A stretch of DNA of 64,000 nucleotides from Liolophura sinensis (lineage: Eukaryota > Mollusca > Polyplacophora > Chitonida > Chitonidae). Position numbers and translations under genes: made by a program. This document shows, piece by piece, positions 12,856-24,968 of this stretch; the stretch's first letter is position 1; the number at the start of each line of letters is the position of its first letter. The stretch covers positions 26,381,764 to 26,445,763 of the forward strand of contig NC_088306.1 in NCBI RefSeq assembly GCF_032854445.1, written 5' to 3'. The notes under the pieces are model-generated. The model ran no database searches. It had not been told where the DNA came from and worked only from the letters and a program-made list of their open reading frames with translations.

Positions 12856-13417
12856 TCAGACTACCACTCACCAGTCTTACGGCCAACCATTCACCATATC
12901 ATCACCAGTCTTACGGACAACCTTTCAGTCAACCACTCACCAGTCTTACGGACAACCATTCACCATATCATCACCAGTCTTACGGACACCCTTTCAGTCT
13001 GTCAGTCACCAGTCTTACGGACAACCATTCAGACTGTCACTCACCAGTCTTACGGACAACCATTCAGACTGTCACTCACCAGTCTTACGGACAACCATTC
13101 AGTCTGTCACTCACCAGTCTTACGGACAACCATTCAGACTGTCAGTCACCAGTCTTACGGGCAACCATTCAGACTGTCACTCACCAGTCTTACGGACAAC
13201 CATTCAGACTGTCACTCACCAGTCTTACGGGCAACCATTCAGTCTGTCACTCACAGGTCTTACGGACAACCATTCAGACTGTCACTCACCAGTCTTACGG
13301 ACAAACATTCAGACTGTCACTCACCAGTCTTACGGACAAACATTCAGACTGTCACTCACCAGTCTTGCGGACAACCATTCAGACTGTCACTCACCAGTCT
13401 TACGGACAACCATTCAG
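12856..13417 (+). repeat. 35-bp minisatellite, ~16 units
   Basis: Unit contains gactgtcactcaccagtctt then acggacaaccattca. It produces a 201-codon plus frame only because the unit lacks stops in all three frames; there is no signal peptide or domain, and I do not call it a gene. Confidence 0.93.
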
Positions 13418-13804
13418 GCCAGCAGCGAATCATTCATCCTGAGCTAATAATATATAAATTTTGTCTCAAAGTGTGTCACTGACATACTAAACCGGATGTA
13501 CTCTTGTTCTTAGACTCTTTTAAATCTGTAGAAGAACACCATCCTTGTAATTTTACCACATTCCAACTTTGTGCCGTTTCCCATGTGCCGTTTTTGCATC
13601 ATAATTCTGCACTGAACATCATATGCATACATCTGCCACCGGTGCCACATTCGCATATTCAAAGGAGTTTGATAGAGAAATGTCACACCTGTTCTGAAAA
13701 TATTACTAATAAGGATATAAATATTTTCCCATGTTGTCACAAGGTCCCACTGAAGGTCAGGAAACGCCTGTAGACGTCTGTCTAAAGGAATAAAACTGAA
13801 TAGT

Positions 13805-13935
13805 TCAATCTGACTCTCTGGTGTTTAACGCAGAAGTCAGGAATACTCCACCAGTTTCGTGGGTAGAGGCAACCAGTGTGCCCGGAGCAAACCATTGGCC
13901 TTGCGCAAGTAAGTGACGATAATTCCCAAATATAC
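13805..13935 (-). mobile_element. Repeat D copy
   Basis: tggtgtttaacgcagaagtc, gtagaggcaaccagtgtgcc, cggagcaaaccattggcc, gcaagtaagtgacgataatt. Confidence 0.6.
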
Positions 13936-14184
13936 TTAGACCAGTCTCGCACGGCCCTGGAAAAAGAAATCACTTTGGTGTATGCTCTATTTTCAGTGGT
14001 ACCTGGTATATCAGCCTGAAACTTCCATGAATCAAAACGGTAACATTCATTTAGGACTCTCCAGACATGATAACTTATAGTCCTATATGTGCGACAGCGT
14101 TTTCCATAAGAACGCAGTGACAGATTGTTTTCTTATCTAAAATGACTTTCATATAACAACGTAGTTTTAGTCTGGTTTGGATTC

Positions 14185-14224
14185 GAGTGAGTGAGTGGGT
14201 GGTTTGGGGTTTAACGGTTTAAGG
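14185..14224 (-). mobile_element. SINE-B tail fragment
   Basis: Plus-strand gagtgagtgagtgggtggtt then tggggtttaacgg matches the SINE-B 3' end. Confidence 0.65.
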
Positions 14225-14844
14225 TTTGGAATCGACAATTAAACAGTTGTTCTAACAGTATGTCTGCTTGTCGGTATATCTGCCTGTCTGTCGGTTGGCT
14301 GGTCGAGCAGTTAGTCGGTACAATTTGGACAAACTTGATATCTTTTAACAGCTGGAGGCCTGGGTGTAAGAAAACGACTTTTTACGGGGTACTGCATCTA
14401 TTACATGTACATACATTTTTTGTTTTAACGTCCTTTTTCACATTATTTTGGTGATATCACGACAGTGTCTCCGAGTTGCAGACCGGACCCAATGCCGACA
14501 TACTAACAGAGTTGGCCATGGTGCTGACTAGTACTTCGCCAATCCACTTGTGCTGCGCCAATGTTCGAGCCTTAGTAGGCTTTCGTGTACGCGCCATGGG
14601 CCGTTACAAGTTCCTGTATTCCTATATCAGATAATACAGTTTAATATAATGTGTTGCATTCTGAAAGACAGCTGTAAGGGAAAGGTCTGTGCACGGTGAA
14701 ATGTTTTTACATTTCGTCTTAATTCTTTTGACCGCTTACATGACATCTCTCAGCTAGGTGTACCAAACCCTTAATTAACTTAGCTATGTTTCATTCGATT
14801 AAAGGGGAACAACCACTGTGCACTGTGGGCATAATCGTGTAATC

Positions 14845-15415
14845 GAGTTATCTCCCATGATACTTTGTGAAACAGAGGCGAAATAATGAAAACAGACTTT
14901 TGTGTTAATGCTGTTTTTCGAATATCATGTTTTGCAAAAATCTTCAAGACATAAATCTGAGAATTCCTCAGTCTTCAAAAAAGTTATTAAGTGGAATGTA
15001 CTAGTACACTGTACCTGGAACTGAACTTCGCTGCCAGTTCAGATGACTTTTGTTATTTCATTCTTAATTACAAATGTTTGCGAGATTGTTGTGATGCTTT
15101 TCTATTGGGAAATGTTCCAGTGTTTGGAATAAGGCAAAACACAGTTCCTCTTCTTTTTTTTTTTGGCATTTAATGGTACGAGATATAGTTATAATTCTTG
15201 GCTGTGGCTTCTATACACCGGTATGCTATTCAGTTTCCGTTAAGTGATGTAAGGCAATAGCATAAAGATATGGAATACAGTTTAGAAAATTTCTGACAAC
15301 ACAAGCATCCTGAATTGATTGCTACATTTCATACAATCAAGATCAGATGGTTTAATCTTAGGCTAAAGATTAAGTGAAATCAGTGTCAGACCTAACGGAC
15401 TAAGGGAGATAACTC
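14845..15415. mobile_element. Candidate MITE with perfect 12-bp TIR
   Basis: GAGTTATCTCCC at 14845-14856 is exactly inverted as GGGAGATAACTC at 15404-15415. This motif is a very common molluscan repeat end as I know it. The 571-bp interior shows nothing coding. The two motifs might also be independent fragments. Confidence 0.5.
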
Positions 15416-15794
15416 TAACATGACTTTTTATACCTAGCCAATGTTACCACAAGTCTCAGGTGTGCATCGTTTTCTGTGACAGCGAATAAGCAATACTTTA
15501 ATTTAAGCATACCTATACAGAACTGCCTCCAAGACCAAAAGTCCAGAATAGTTTGCTATGGTTTGGATATGATTTGAACATGGTCTCTTACGCTTGAGGT
15601 CCGTGGGATATGTGTATATTGTTCATTTTGTTTCACACTGTAATTAATTAATTTATTAATTTCAAAAAATGTGTCGCTCATTGGTCTACTGGGTGATGCC
15701 CTACTGATAAAACCACGGCCGTTCAACCCTTCTGACCGAAAGCCGCAGCCAAGGTTACCAACGCCGTGTGGATTTCCGCACGCTACCTCAATCA

Positions 15795-15865
15795 CTGGTC
15801 AATATTCTTGAATACGGCGTAAACCCCCCCCCCAATCAAATACATAGATCAATCAATCAATCACT
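15795..15865 (+). mobile_element. SINE-A tail fragment
   Basis: atattcttgaatacggcgta, then a C run, then aatcaaatacat with degraded ATCA tail repeats. Confidence 0.7.
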
Positions 15866-16009
15866 GATCAAGGGATCGCCGTATTTCGACTGATTGATCG
15901 TCATAAATGCCCTGTGCATAAGTCCATTTTCATTTATATACGATTATTCAACTGTTTTCTTTTCATGCAATAAACTCAAAATCACTTCTACAATAGTGGT
16001 CAGTTCAAT

Positions 16010-16060
16010 GAGTTGAGGAAACCAGAGGTTTTGGGGAAGCCTAACCAAATATTCCGCAGT
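16010..16060 (-). mobile_element. Repeat D core fragment
   Basis: gttgaggaaaccagaggttt then agcctaaccaaatattccg; short and diverged. Confidence 0.3.
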
Positions 16061-16359
16061 AATCTGAGAGAGGTAGCGGACTGCGTTTTCGTTGATGTAA
16101 CGGATTAATCCTTTTCTGGTTTCGGGTTAATTCGTTATCAACAACAGATTAATTCGGAGTCCCACGTCTTTCAAGGAACAAATAAGGGCCTATAACGACA
16201 TACATGTAGAATTTTTTGTAGGGTAAACTACTGATCTTTACCAAGACTCATTTTCCCATATGCAAGATATGGACAAGTGGTCTACATGGAACGAGCTGTC
16301 TTCTGTGGCAAACCATGAGATGACTTGGACGCATATTCACAATTAAGGCTATCATGTTA

Positions 16360-16382
16360 AAAGGGCTATCATGTTAAAAGGG
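16360..16382 (+). repeat. Short tandem duplication
   Basis: ggctatcatgttaaaag occurs twice in a row with one extra G between. Confidence 0.6.
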
Positions 16383-16406
16383 TGATATAATCCATGTATA
16401 ATCTGT

Positions 16407-16524
16407 TCAGGTTAAACACACACACACACAAAGGCACGCACACGAACACAAACACACGCACACAAACGCACGCACACACACAAAAATACCCAGATCGTTT
16501 TCATTTACGGATACATTTTTTATT
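16407..16524 (-). terminator. Candidate poly(A) site: AATAAA followed by GT-rich tract
   Basis: On the minus strand AATAAA lies at 16524-16519. About 30 nt further on, the strand becomes an irregular GT/TTTGTG tract (the plus-strand CA-rich microsatellite at 16415-16487). A hexamer followed by a GT-rich element is the textbook cleavage and polyadenylation layout. It falls where the CpG-poor block starts, which supports a leftward transcript ending here. The tract could equally be an ordinary microsatellite beside a chance hexamer. Confidence 0.35.
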
Positions 16525-17067
16525 GAAATCATTTTCGAGGCGAGGATGCCATGTCCCCCGTGATGTGACCGTATCAAAACACAAAAAAATAAATAAAAAA
16601 AGTAGAGCAAAACCAAATATATAGGAATATGTAACTAAAAAAATAAGAAAACCAGAAACGCTGTCTCGAGTTCTTTAAATAACGAGTTGGTGCACAACAG
16701 CTTAGAAGCGATTTGTGGGCTGCAAATGTACATAGTACTGTAACAGGCCTTGGTTCTTCAACAACATGAACTGAATCTCTTTATGTGATAATACCTTGTC
16801 TACAATCCACTGCTCTAATGTAGTATTTTAAAGAAAATTACTACCAATAATTTGTAACATTTTTGCAGTTATAAACAATTGCCAGAGTAAAATACAGAAG
16901 TGAGATCTTGAGCCTTGGTGTGTTCCATGCACCATAAATTTCTTAAAATTGGGAAACGTTTAAAACATGAACAAAAACAAAAAAAAAATTCATCCAAAAA
17001 ATTTTCATCATCTCTTGCATACAATTATCAGTTCATGTCTTATTCCCAACTGAAGATCTGAACTGAA

Positions 17068-17254
17068 GGCCCAGTTTCACAAAACTTCCGAAGTTCACGA
17101 AATTGCGCAGTTGGCAGTTTTTTCCGAAGTCCAGCATCAAGTGTTCCTCGATAAAACTTATCTCAAACACTTGGCAAGTATAGTATGTTATGCTGATTAA
17201 ACAAAACACTTCTCTTTAAGCACAAGAACTTAAGACATTTTGTGAAACCGAGCC
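17068..17254. mobile_element. MITE-3 (GGCCCAGTTTCACAAA type)
   Basis: The left end ggcccagtttcacaaaa and right end ttttgtgaaaccgagcc are inverted with two mismatches, enclosing about 150 bp of non-coding sequence. A 74-codon minus frame over it is fortuitous. Confidence 0.7.
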
Positions 17255-17802
17255 AAGATTCACGTGAGTTTAAAAGAAAATGAGAAGATTGGAGTGCATA
17301 TGAAGACTGAACATCAAAGTTAACCACTTTTAAAGCACCTTTGATATTTTGAAACAAGTATTCAACAGATAATGTTATAGATGTCATCGATTTATTGTTA
17401 AACTGGTTTTCACCAATACCTGAAGCAGCATCTTCATGTTTTACAAAACATTTCAGCTCTGGTATGATGGCACCTTAAAGCTCTGCATGGCATATGAAGA
17501 CACAAAACCATCATCTTTTATTCACAATCTTATCATAGGTAAAAAGACCTCTGTTTTCGAGATGTTACATGACATTGATGCCTAAGATATGAACTACATT
17601 AACAATAATAGCCGCAGAAGCAGTAGGCTGGCTATAAGAATTGTTTAAAGAATGCCATAGTGGTGTTTTTATTTTTATAGGGAGCAATATAAACTACATT
17701 TCTCTTTAGTTTGCCCATTTAAGTGCATATTAAACAGCAAAAAAAAAAAAAACAGAATCAAAAAAAAGTATCACTTTTGGTGTTGACAATTGATAGCATT
17801 TT

Positions 17803-18097
17803 TTCAGTAAAATATCATCCTACAGCTACTTTCTAACCAAACCTCAAAACATCTTTCTAAGGTTTGTTGAACTCTTAAAGTCAGAGAAAATGAGTATGGT
17901 GAATCACCTAAAATTTTATCCATGACTAACTCGGACATCTTGCCGATTCTAATGATCTTAGAAAGGTGGTTTGGGGCTTGTTTGGAAAATAAGACTATGC
18001 CCAAAAAAGGAAATCATAGGTTTCACCACTAAAAATAATGAGGTGTTCACATGCCTCTAAAAATGCAGTTTGGGGTTGAAACTTTATAGGTCCTTTT
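17803..18097. mobile_element. MITE-2, head-to-head inverted pair of partial copies
   Basis: 17803-17895 matches MITE-2 in reverse (gtaaaatatcatcctacagc, aaccaaacctcaaaacatct). From the palindromic ggtgaatcacc at about 17899 a forward copy begins (acctaaaattttatccatga) and runs to about 18097. Confidence 0.65.
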
Positions 18098-19012
18098 ACC
18101 ATAACATAGAAAGATCAGGTGAATCCAGAACATCATGTCACACTGGAGAGACTGACACACTGATGGTTTCCACAGGTATCAATACAGGTACAAAACATGG
18201 ATAATTACAGGCTAATGCCATTCGGAAAACTGGATCACTCTTCAAAAATGTCCCAGGCATTATAGTAAAACAAGTGTAGAAAAGTACAAAACAAAATGGT
18301 CAGATGTACAAGTATGGTGAAAATAAATTAATGACCAAAAAACAAAATATTCAGGTTGTAATATTTGTGTTCATGAAATGTAGTACAGTTGCTTAAAAAA
18401 TACAGGTATTACAAAAAGCGAGGATGACAACACTGTTTATGTCCCCTTTTTCCTACATGTCCTCATATTGTTGAAGGTGGCTTAGAAGGTGCATAGTCAC
18501 TACAGGATATAAAATGACAGCTTTGTCATAGGTTAAGGACACCTGTATCCATGTTTTTACTGTTTTTAGCAAAGGTCCACACCGAAATCACCCCCTGCCC
18601 TCCCCCCATTTCCATAGGTCCCATTTTACTTTCCTTTGTCACGCAGTCATAATTGTTGATCAATAATAATAAAAAAAAGCTAACATATTATGATAACAAA
18701 TTGAGCCGTATTTACATGTACATTTTCATTGAATATATAATAATAATGAATTATCACACATGGGTGGCAAGCAGGTAAAGGGAGGGAACTCTAACACAGA
18801 TAATTGGTGAGAGTGGAGGACCATAACCATTGTACCTGTCTATAATTGCCTTTGTATCAGTCGATGACATACTTTTATAAAAAAGCCTTTACAAGTTCTT
18901 GTATGACTAAAACCCCCTGGCATGTAACCCTTTATCTATACAGCCAGAAGCCTGTTGACTTACCAATACAAGACATTTAGGTACTTACAAGTCAAAGAAT
19001 AAAAATAGAAAT

Positions 19013-19032
19013 AAAAAAAAAAAAAAAAAAAA
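19013..19032. repeat. Poly(A) tract, 20 bases
   Basis: Uninterrupted A run; no retroposon body recognised beside it. Confidence 0.85.
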
Positions 19033-20036
19033 CAACTCTCAAAGCAAAGCTGATATGCAATGGACAAGGTAGAGGTTTAGATTGTCTTCTTTAGTTGGTG
19101 GGGATTTACAATCATGTAAAGCAAAATAAACAGTAAGTTATGATTTCAGGAATTGCCAGCAAAAATCAAACAATGCCAACACACAATGAAAATTGCATTT
19201 TCCCCCATTATCTTAGATTACAAGAATTAAGAAAACAATTGATACATAATATTTCTGTGTAAAGAAAAACCGACTACACTGTACAAAGTCTGACGACTCA
19301 TTTGAATCAATCTCGTAGTAATTGTATATAGATCAAATATTTAACAGAAAAATGACATGCCTAGTTTCATGGTCTCTTATCACCAATCCTTAATCAATGC
19401 CACACATACAAAATGTATGTATACAAGTACTGTAAATACCAAATAATTTCACATCCTATTTCACCAACTGATTTACCCTGAAATACTAACTTAGTTAAAA
19501 AATCTGTGAAATTTTTGTGTGATTCACAGTAAGTAACGTAAAGCATCGAGTGATTTTTAACCAAATAATCGACACAAAGTTCGTTGAACAGGGTGAACAG
19601 TTTGTGAAAAATACATGTATTTTGTGTACAGTCCCACAGCTGCAGGTTCAGGCACTACTTTCCCCATGAAACCAGCACAGCTGTGTTTAACTTCATCCAA
19701 ACAAAAATGTTTCGTGCAGAATAACTAAAACTTATATTCTGAGTATAATAATGCTGATTGGAAATTCATTATGGAAGCACAGAATAGAATACCTATAGTA
19801 ATGCATGTGGGCTGAACTGCTTTTCTTACCTCATACATCAATGGATAATGTGAATCCGACATAATTTCACTTATGATTTAGATTTTATGATCTCTAAATC
19901 ATTATTGTTAGGAATAGAAGCAATCCATCACACATGCTGTTTTTAACAAGCAGGTGTCTTCTTCATAGCCACTTGTGTACATATATACAAGAGCAGAGGC
20001 TTGGAGCAATGCCAGTTATTCCCAATGACAGCTGAA

Positions 20037-20046
20037 GTTATCTCCC
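20037..20046. repeat. Solo GGGAGATAACT motif
   Basis: agttatctccc with no partner found nearby; the same motif as the candidate MITE tips at 14.8-15.4 kb. Confidence 0.4.
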
Positions 20047-21439
20047 TTAGAGTACCTCGTCGGTAAAAGAATGTACATGTAAAATGAACCAAGTGGTTTT
20101 CTGTGTAAATTAATGCCCATAGGCTTACAAGTAGTAAGCACGTACCGGTAACAGGTTTCGTTTGGAAATGTGAAATGTTGAAACTAACAAATTAATATGA
20201 TACCTTTGATATTACAAATATTAAAATTGTTCTTAACTCCATGTGTTTTTCAATGTGAGCATTTCATGTGTACTACAGTTTAAATGTAGTTTTACAAAAA
20301 TATAAAAGCATGAAATTTTTCTCACAAAAAAGTATGTGGGAAACCAACTTTGAATCATGCTACAATTTATAATTTACTGCATTATTCCCTTCTGTTATCA
20401 GAATCATCAAACATTCGTCATGGATTGATTCATAAGATTTATTCTACTCTTCAAAATATAATTCCGCCAAGTGTCGGATGTGCTTCTGGTTCGGATCGTT
20501 ATTGACATTCTCAGAGAAAGATGTTCTCTGCTTCTGTGCCATTGTAAATGAAGGACATGCATAACTTTTAAGCATGAGTAAGGTGAGATGTTTCTTTTGA
20601 TGACAGGCAACATCATGGCCATGTAGCATTTGGCGTGGCATAATATATAATGGTAGTATTATGTCATTCATTCACATTAGCTCAAAACTTAAGTACAACT
20701 TCTTGTTTGACTCGGAGGAACTTGCACGCTTGTTTATCTGCATGGTTAAGCTTGAATTACATGCCTAAATATGCCTGAACATGAGTAGCTATACATATAT
20801 CTGGGTCCTGTGGGACCTTTTGTTAGATGCCAAGCTGGGTCACCACCTTTAGTTTCAAGACAACAGTGAGGGTGCCTGATCGCTTTAGGTCATTTTAGTC
20901 ACAATGATTAATCAAGTTTTCCTGATTCAGATGGCTGATTGGAAATCAGAATTATTTTAACACGATTGTTCAAATGAAGAGTTCAAACACAGTTTTCTGT
21001 CACTATAGTTGTGAAATAGTAATGAATGTTTCTGAATCACAAAATGACAGAATTACACGGTAAAATGAACAGGAAATCCATGATGCAAATCCAATATGTT
21101 AACGACGAGTGGACTGAGTTGTCAGCAGAAACAGAAACTAATGCCTCCATGTAATCGGGATAAACAAATGAACTGTTGCAGTTCAATGCCACATTTGCAA
21201 TATTTCAGCCTTATCGTGGTGACACTCATAATTATAATTTCGTCACGTGTCATTAAAATGGGGTGGTCTCCTTAAGATGCAGCAAATGCACTTAAAATGG
21301 TCCGTCGTGTAATAGTGCAAAGATTGCAGAAGATGAATGAATCAACATAACTCTACACAGAGATACCATGATTCCAGCAGCGTAAGAATACGTTCCTATT
21401 TGTGATGGTTTGTGCAGCTTATGGCGCATGTTTTCAAAA

Positions 21440-21990
21440 ACCAGTCACAAAAGAGCAAAGAAAGCGTGAAACATTACACAGAAGAAAACAGAAAGTGTGA
21501 AAAATATGGTAGATATATTATACAGTAGAATCACAAAGTGAAATACATGTATTACATATAAAAAAAAAGCGAAAGTGTGAAATACAAGTATATGCACAAC
21601 AGAAATCAGAAAGTGTGAAATAACATGCATTTGGAAATAGAAAGTGAGAAACTTGAAAAAACAGAACACAGAAAATGAGAAACAGAAACATTGTTCATAA
21701 CTGTGCAAAACAGTGAGAATTAACAAACAGCAGAGAATAGAAAGACAATTACCTCATAACAGAAAATAGAACATACAGATACATACAACAGAACACACAA
21801 ATTAACAAGTATCACACTGCAGAGAGTTTGAGAAACACTACAAGACTAGAGCGTAGAAAAATGAGAAGCATCACACAATACATAGCAGAGCATGGAAACC
21901 CAGATATAGGACACAACTGAACAGAGCACAGAAATTATGAATCATTACAAAACAGAACGTAGCAGTGCACAGCTTAAAACCGGCTTCTTT
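21440..21990 (+). repeat. Purine-rich irregular repeat zone
   Basis: Recurring agaaagtgtgaaa- and cagaacacagaaa-like phrases without fixed period. It gives C/T-rich pseudo-frames on the minus strand. Confidence 0.6.
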
Positions 21991-22686
21991 ACATAACAGC
22001 TTGCCGACACCGATATCCATGCCTTTAGAATGGAAAATAGTACAAACTCTTATGAAAAAAATGTTGCTTCTGTTGTTCACTTTTGCAAGTTCATAGTGGG
22101 CATTTTTGTTAAAACCTGTGCATGTACACATATGTATGTAGTTACACATTCACTGCACCAGTCATTCTCCTCGAAAATACTTCACACATTAGTCATCCTC
22201 AGAGAAGTGATGTGCTTCTTAACTTATTATGCAAATGAGAGCCACCACTTAAGTCACATGATCAAGTTATCTAAGATTTTCTACAACTTTCAGATGTACC
22301 TGCACATGTAGCTGGATCACATGGTTTAATAATTTTTCTTGTCAAAACAAACAACCCTTTCTGTATTCATTTCAAAAGAGCTCTAAAATTCTCTCCAGTG
22401 TGTTACCATAGTTACTGGTAAACTAAATTGCCAATGGTGTCAAAACCTGTTTCAATGGTCTGACTGCATACTGATCACTAATTATCTCATTATTGTATAT
22501 CATGATCATTTTATCATTATCAATATCACAAGTACAACCCATTTGTTGGTGCATTTTAATCGATTAATATGACGCACAAGCAAATCGTTAGGAGTTGTTA
22601 CTCTAACTTATATTCACTTTGAGGACATCACCTTGCATTTATAACAAAAAAAAAATTGGACACAGAAGAAAATTAAAAAAAAGTCC

Positions 22687-22706
22687 AAAAAAAAAAAAAA
22701 AAAAAA
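22687..22706. repeat. Poly(A) tract, 20 bases
   Basis: A run in an A-rich stretch (22640-22720); no associated SINE body found. Confidence 0.85.
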
Positions 22707-23344
22707 CCATAAAAATATAAGGAATATCTTTCAGGATGTACAGGTTACAGAGTAAATTTGGCATGAGCCCAAATGAAATTCACATGATCATCTACAGTTA
22801 TACTCCATCATCCTGAGGCCTCCAAATCCGGGATTGTTATACTGTTTGTTTTGTAACAGACTTAAGGCCAAGTACAAACAGTACATGTGTTCATGTATCA
22901 AAACAAACAAATCAGACATTTATCACTGTGCATGTACATCATGCTTCAGTCCAAAAAGCCCACAAGTAAAAAATTAGAGGAAAATGTGGATGGCCACCTG
23001 TCATTACTGCTGTTCTTACAGAAAAAAAAATTGAGAGTCAAGGGATATGCCTTCAGCCATTGCTGGATAAAGGCAACTGATAACAGCAAAAAAGCAGGAT
23101 TGTAAATGGTTCAAGTACATAGTAAATCTGTCAGAAAGCGAATTCATATTTCTCTGAATGTCTACAATGGCCTCTGTAAGAAAATCTTACAAGTATTTCT
23201 ATGCTACTCCCAACACAAATAGCTGTTAACTGCATATGTACGCTTGAAGACATCTCAGATATTAAATGAACTAGACGTTCATACATAATAAGGCTGAATT
23301 AAAATATAAAAGAATAAATAGTGGCACAGACTATTTAAGGTTAA

Positions 23345-23565
23345 CAGTTACCCAGAGTAAGACTGATAATGAAGCAGAGTAAAGGCTGATAATGAAGAAG
23401 AGTAAAGACTGATACTGAAACAGCGTGAAGTTGATAATTGACAGAGAATTTGTTTAAATAATAACACCTGGCAAGGCTGATAATGGCAACAATACAGGCT
23501 GATAATGACACAATGCCAGGTAAATAATGACAGAGTAAAGGTGATAATGACACTGGGCTGGTTGA
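23345..23565 (+). repeat. Imperfect short tandem repeat (ctgataatga core)
   Basis: About nine irregularly spaced copies of ctgataatga with agagtaaag-type spacers of 20-30 bp. Confidence 0.65.
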
Positions 23566-24539
23566 TACAACCGACCGCAAGGCAAGCGCCAAAAAAATGG
23601 TTTACATTTGGTTGGTACAAAATGAGTTGAACCAGAATTAAAAACTGTGCATGAGGGGATGGAAACAGTTATTGCTAGACTTTCCTTTTCAACACAGAGG
23701 CATATAAAGCAATAAACCATAACACCAAAACTGACAGGAACATGCATTTCACTTAATTGAAGATCTGTCCAGGCTGGATCTACCATGTAGATACCTCCAA
23801 GTGAGGCTTCGTAATTCCGGTTTTTAAAAGACACAGGGTCTCGGGATTGAGATCTGACATGCAAGTCTGCTTACATAACATATCCAATAGATGGAAACAG
23901 TCGAGAAGGCAGACACTGGCAATGACAGTGACGTAGGAACTCCCAGGCCTTGACAACCACTGACAGGTTTTCAGCTGTACGAGGAACAGTAGCCGAAAAC
24001 TGAAGTCACAGACAGGAAGCTTATACGAAGCTGTGAATTAATTAAATTAAGCTTACATGTACATGTATATTCACATGAATTCTGAAACTAATCGGTGACT
24101 GTTGCTTCATTTTCTTCTTTTCGGGGACTGAGACTTTTGTCATTGTTAGAGTGATCGTTCTTCATGTATTCTGTTCTTATTGTCGTTGTGCACGCAAAAT
24201 ATAATAATATCCAAGTGTTAAATGTCACTTGTGGAGAACGGGCTTATTTGTTTTTTTCTTCTGTGAGCTCTTTTAAAATCAGAGCTAAGAAACTTCCAGT
24301 TTGCTGAGGTTTAATAATCATGTGACTTACTGGATGACTTAACAAATCCAATACAGGACATGACCGAGTCAAAATGACGCCCAATCATACTTCTAATCCT
24401 GAAAACAGCAGCTACTACATACACACAGATGCGTGATTCGGTCAGACTTCCCACAATGCATCATCATCCTCATCCTGACAGCTGGTTTGCCACAAGGAAA
24501 TATTCATCTGTGACTGTCTCAATCTTCAAACAGGGCACT

Positions 24540-24650
24540 CTCAGTCACCATGATCCACTCTCAGCCACACATGGATGTCCATGTGTGTAACGTGTACTCA
24601 AGAATGGCGTCTCTGGTATGAAAAAGGCTGGTAAAAAAGTATGGATGAAT
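24540..24650 (-). other. Candidate 3'-terminal exon start (splice acceptor)
   Basis: The minus strand shows a pyrimidine-rich run ending TTCTTTACAG just before 24650, a good 3' splice site. Short frames follow: 29 codons ending in TGA in one frame and 34 in another, neither recognisable. With the poly(A) candidate at 16.5 kb this could begin a very long last exon. There is no homology support. Confidence 0.15.
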
Positions 24651-24749
24651 CTGTAAAGAACAAAGACACAAGACCCAAATTAGTCAAAACTGAAATGAAA
24701 CTGAAAGCAAATGAATTTACTGAAGTGTTCCACTCATAACAGCCTAAAT

Positions 24750-24968
24750 GATCACAAATTTCAGCCCTCACTAACTTGCCGATTTTTTCCTAATTCTGAG
24801 AGTTCAAAGTTTAAAGTGCTGTTTTGAGTTTTGCTTGGAACGTGGAAATGATAATAATAAGTTGAAAATTATAAGTTTCAGCACCAAAAATAGTATTTTC
24901 TGACATTAATTTGCCTCTAACAATGCACTTTTGTGAATGAAATTTTTAGGTTATTCAGGGTGTGAAGT
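24750..24968 (+). mobile_element. MITE-2 copy
   Basis: taacttgccgattttttcct, tgagttttgcttggaacgtg, ttcagcaccaaaaatagtat, tttgcctctaacaatgcact, and ggttattcaggg; the left tip is eroded. Confidence 0.7.

Larger units (their letters stand above)
18098..21439. other. CpG-poor, repeat-poor stretch without recognisable exons
   Basis: I counted only six CpG in 18001-19200 by eye. No SINE, no convincing frame. It could be intron or a long 3' UTR. Confidence 0.5.

Noticed and set aside
12842-13447. 201-codon plus-strand frame as a repetitive secreted or structural protein
   Set aside because: It is wholly a 35-bp minisatellite; the peptide period (35 residues = three units) follows from unit length, with no signal peptide or flanking unique coding sequence.
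23454-23864. 136-codon minus frame as a membrane protein
   Set aside because: Half of it is the imperfect ctgataatga repeat; hydrophobicity reflects T-rich composition.
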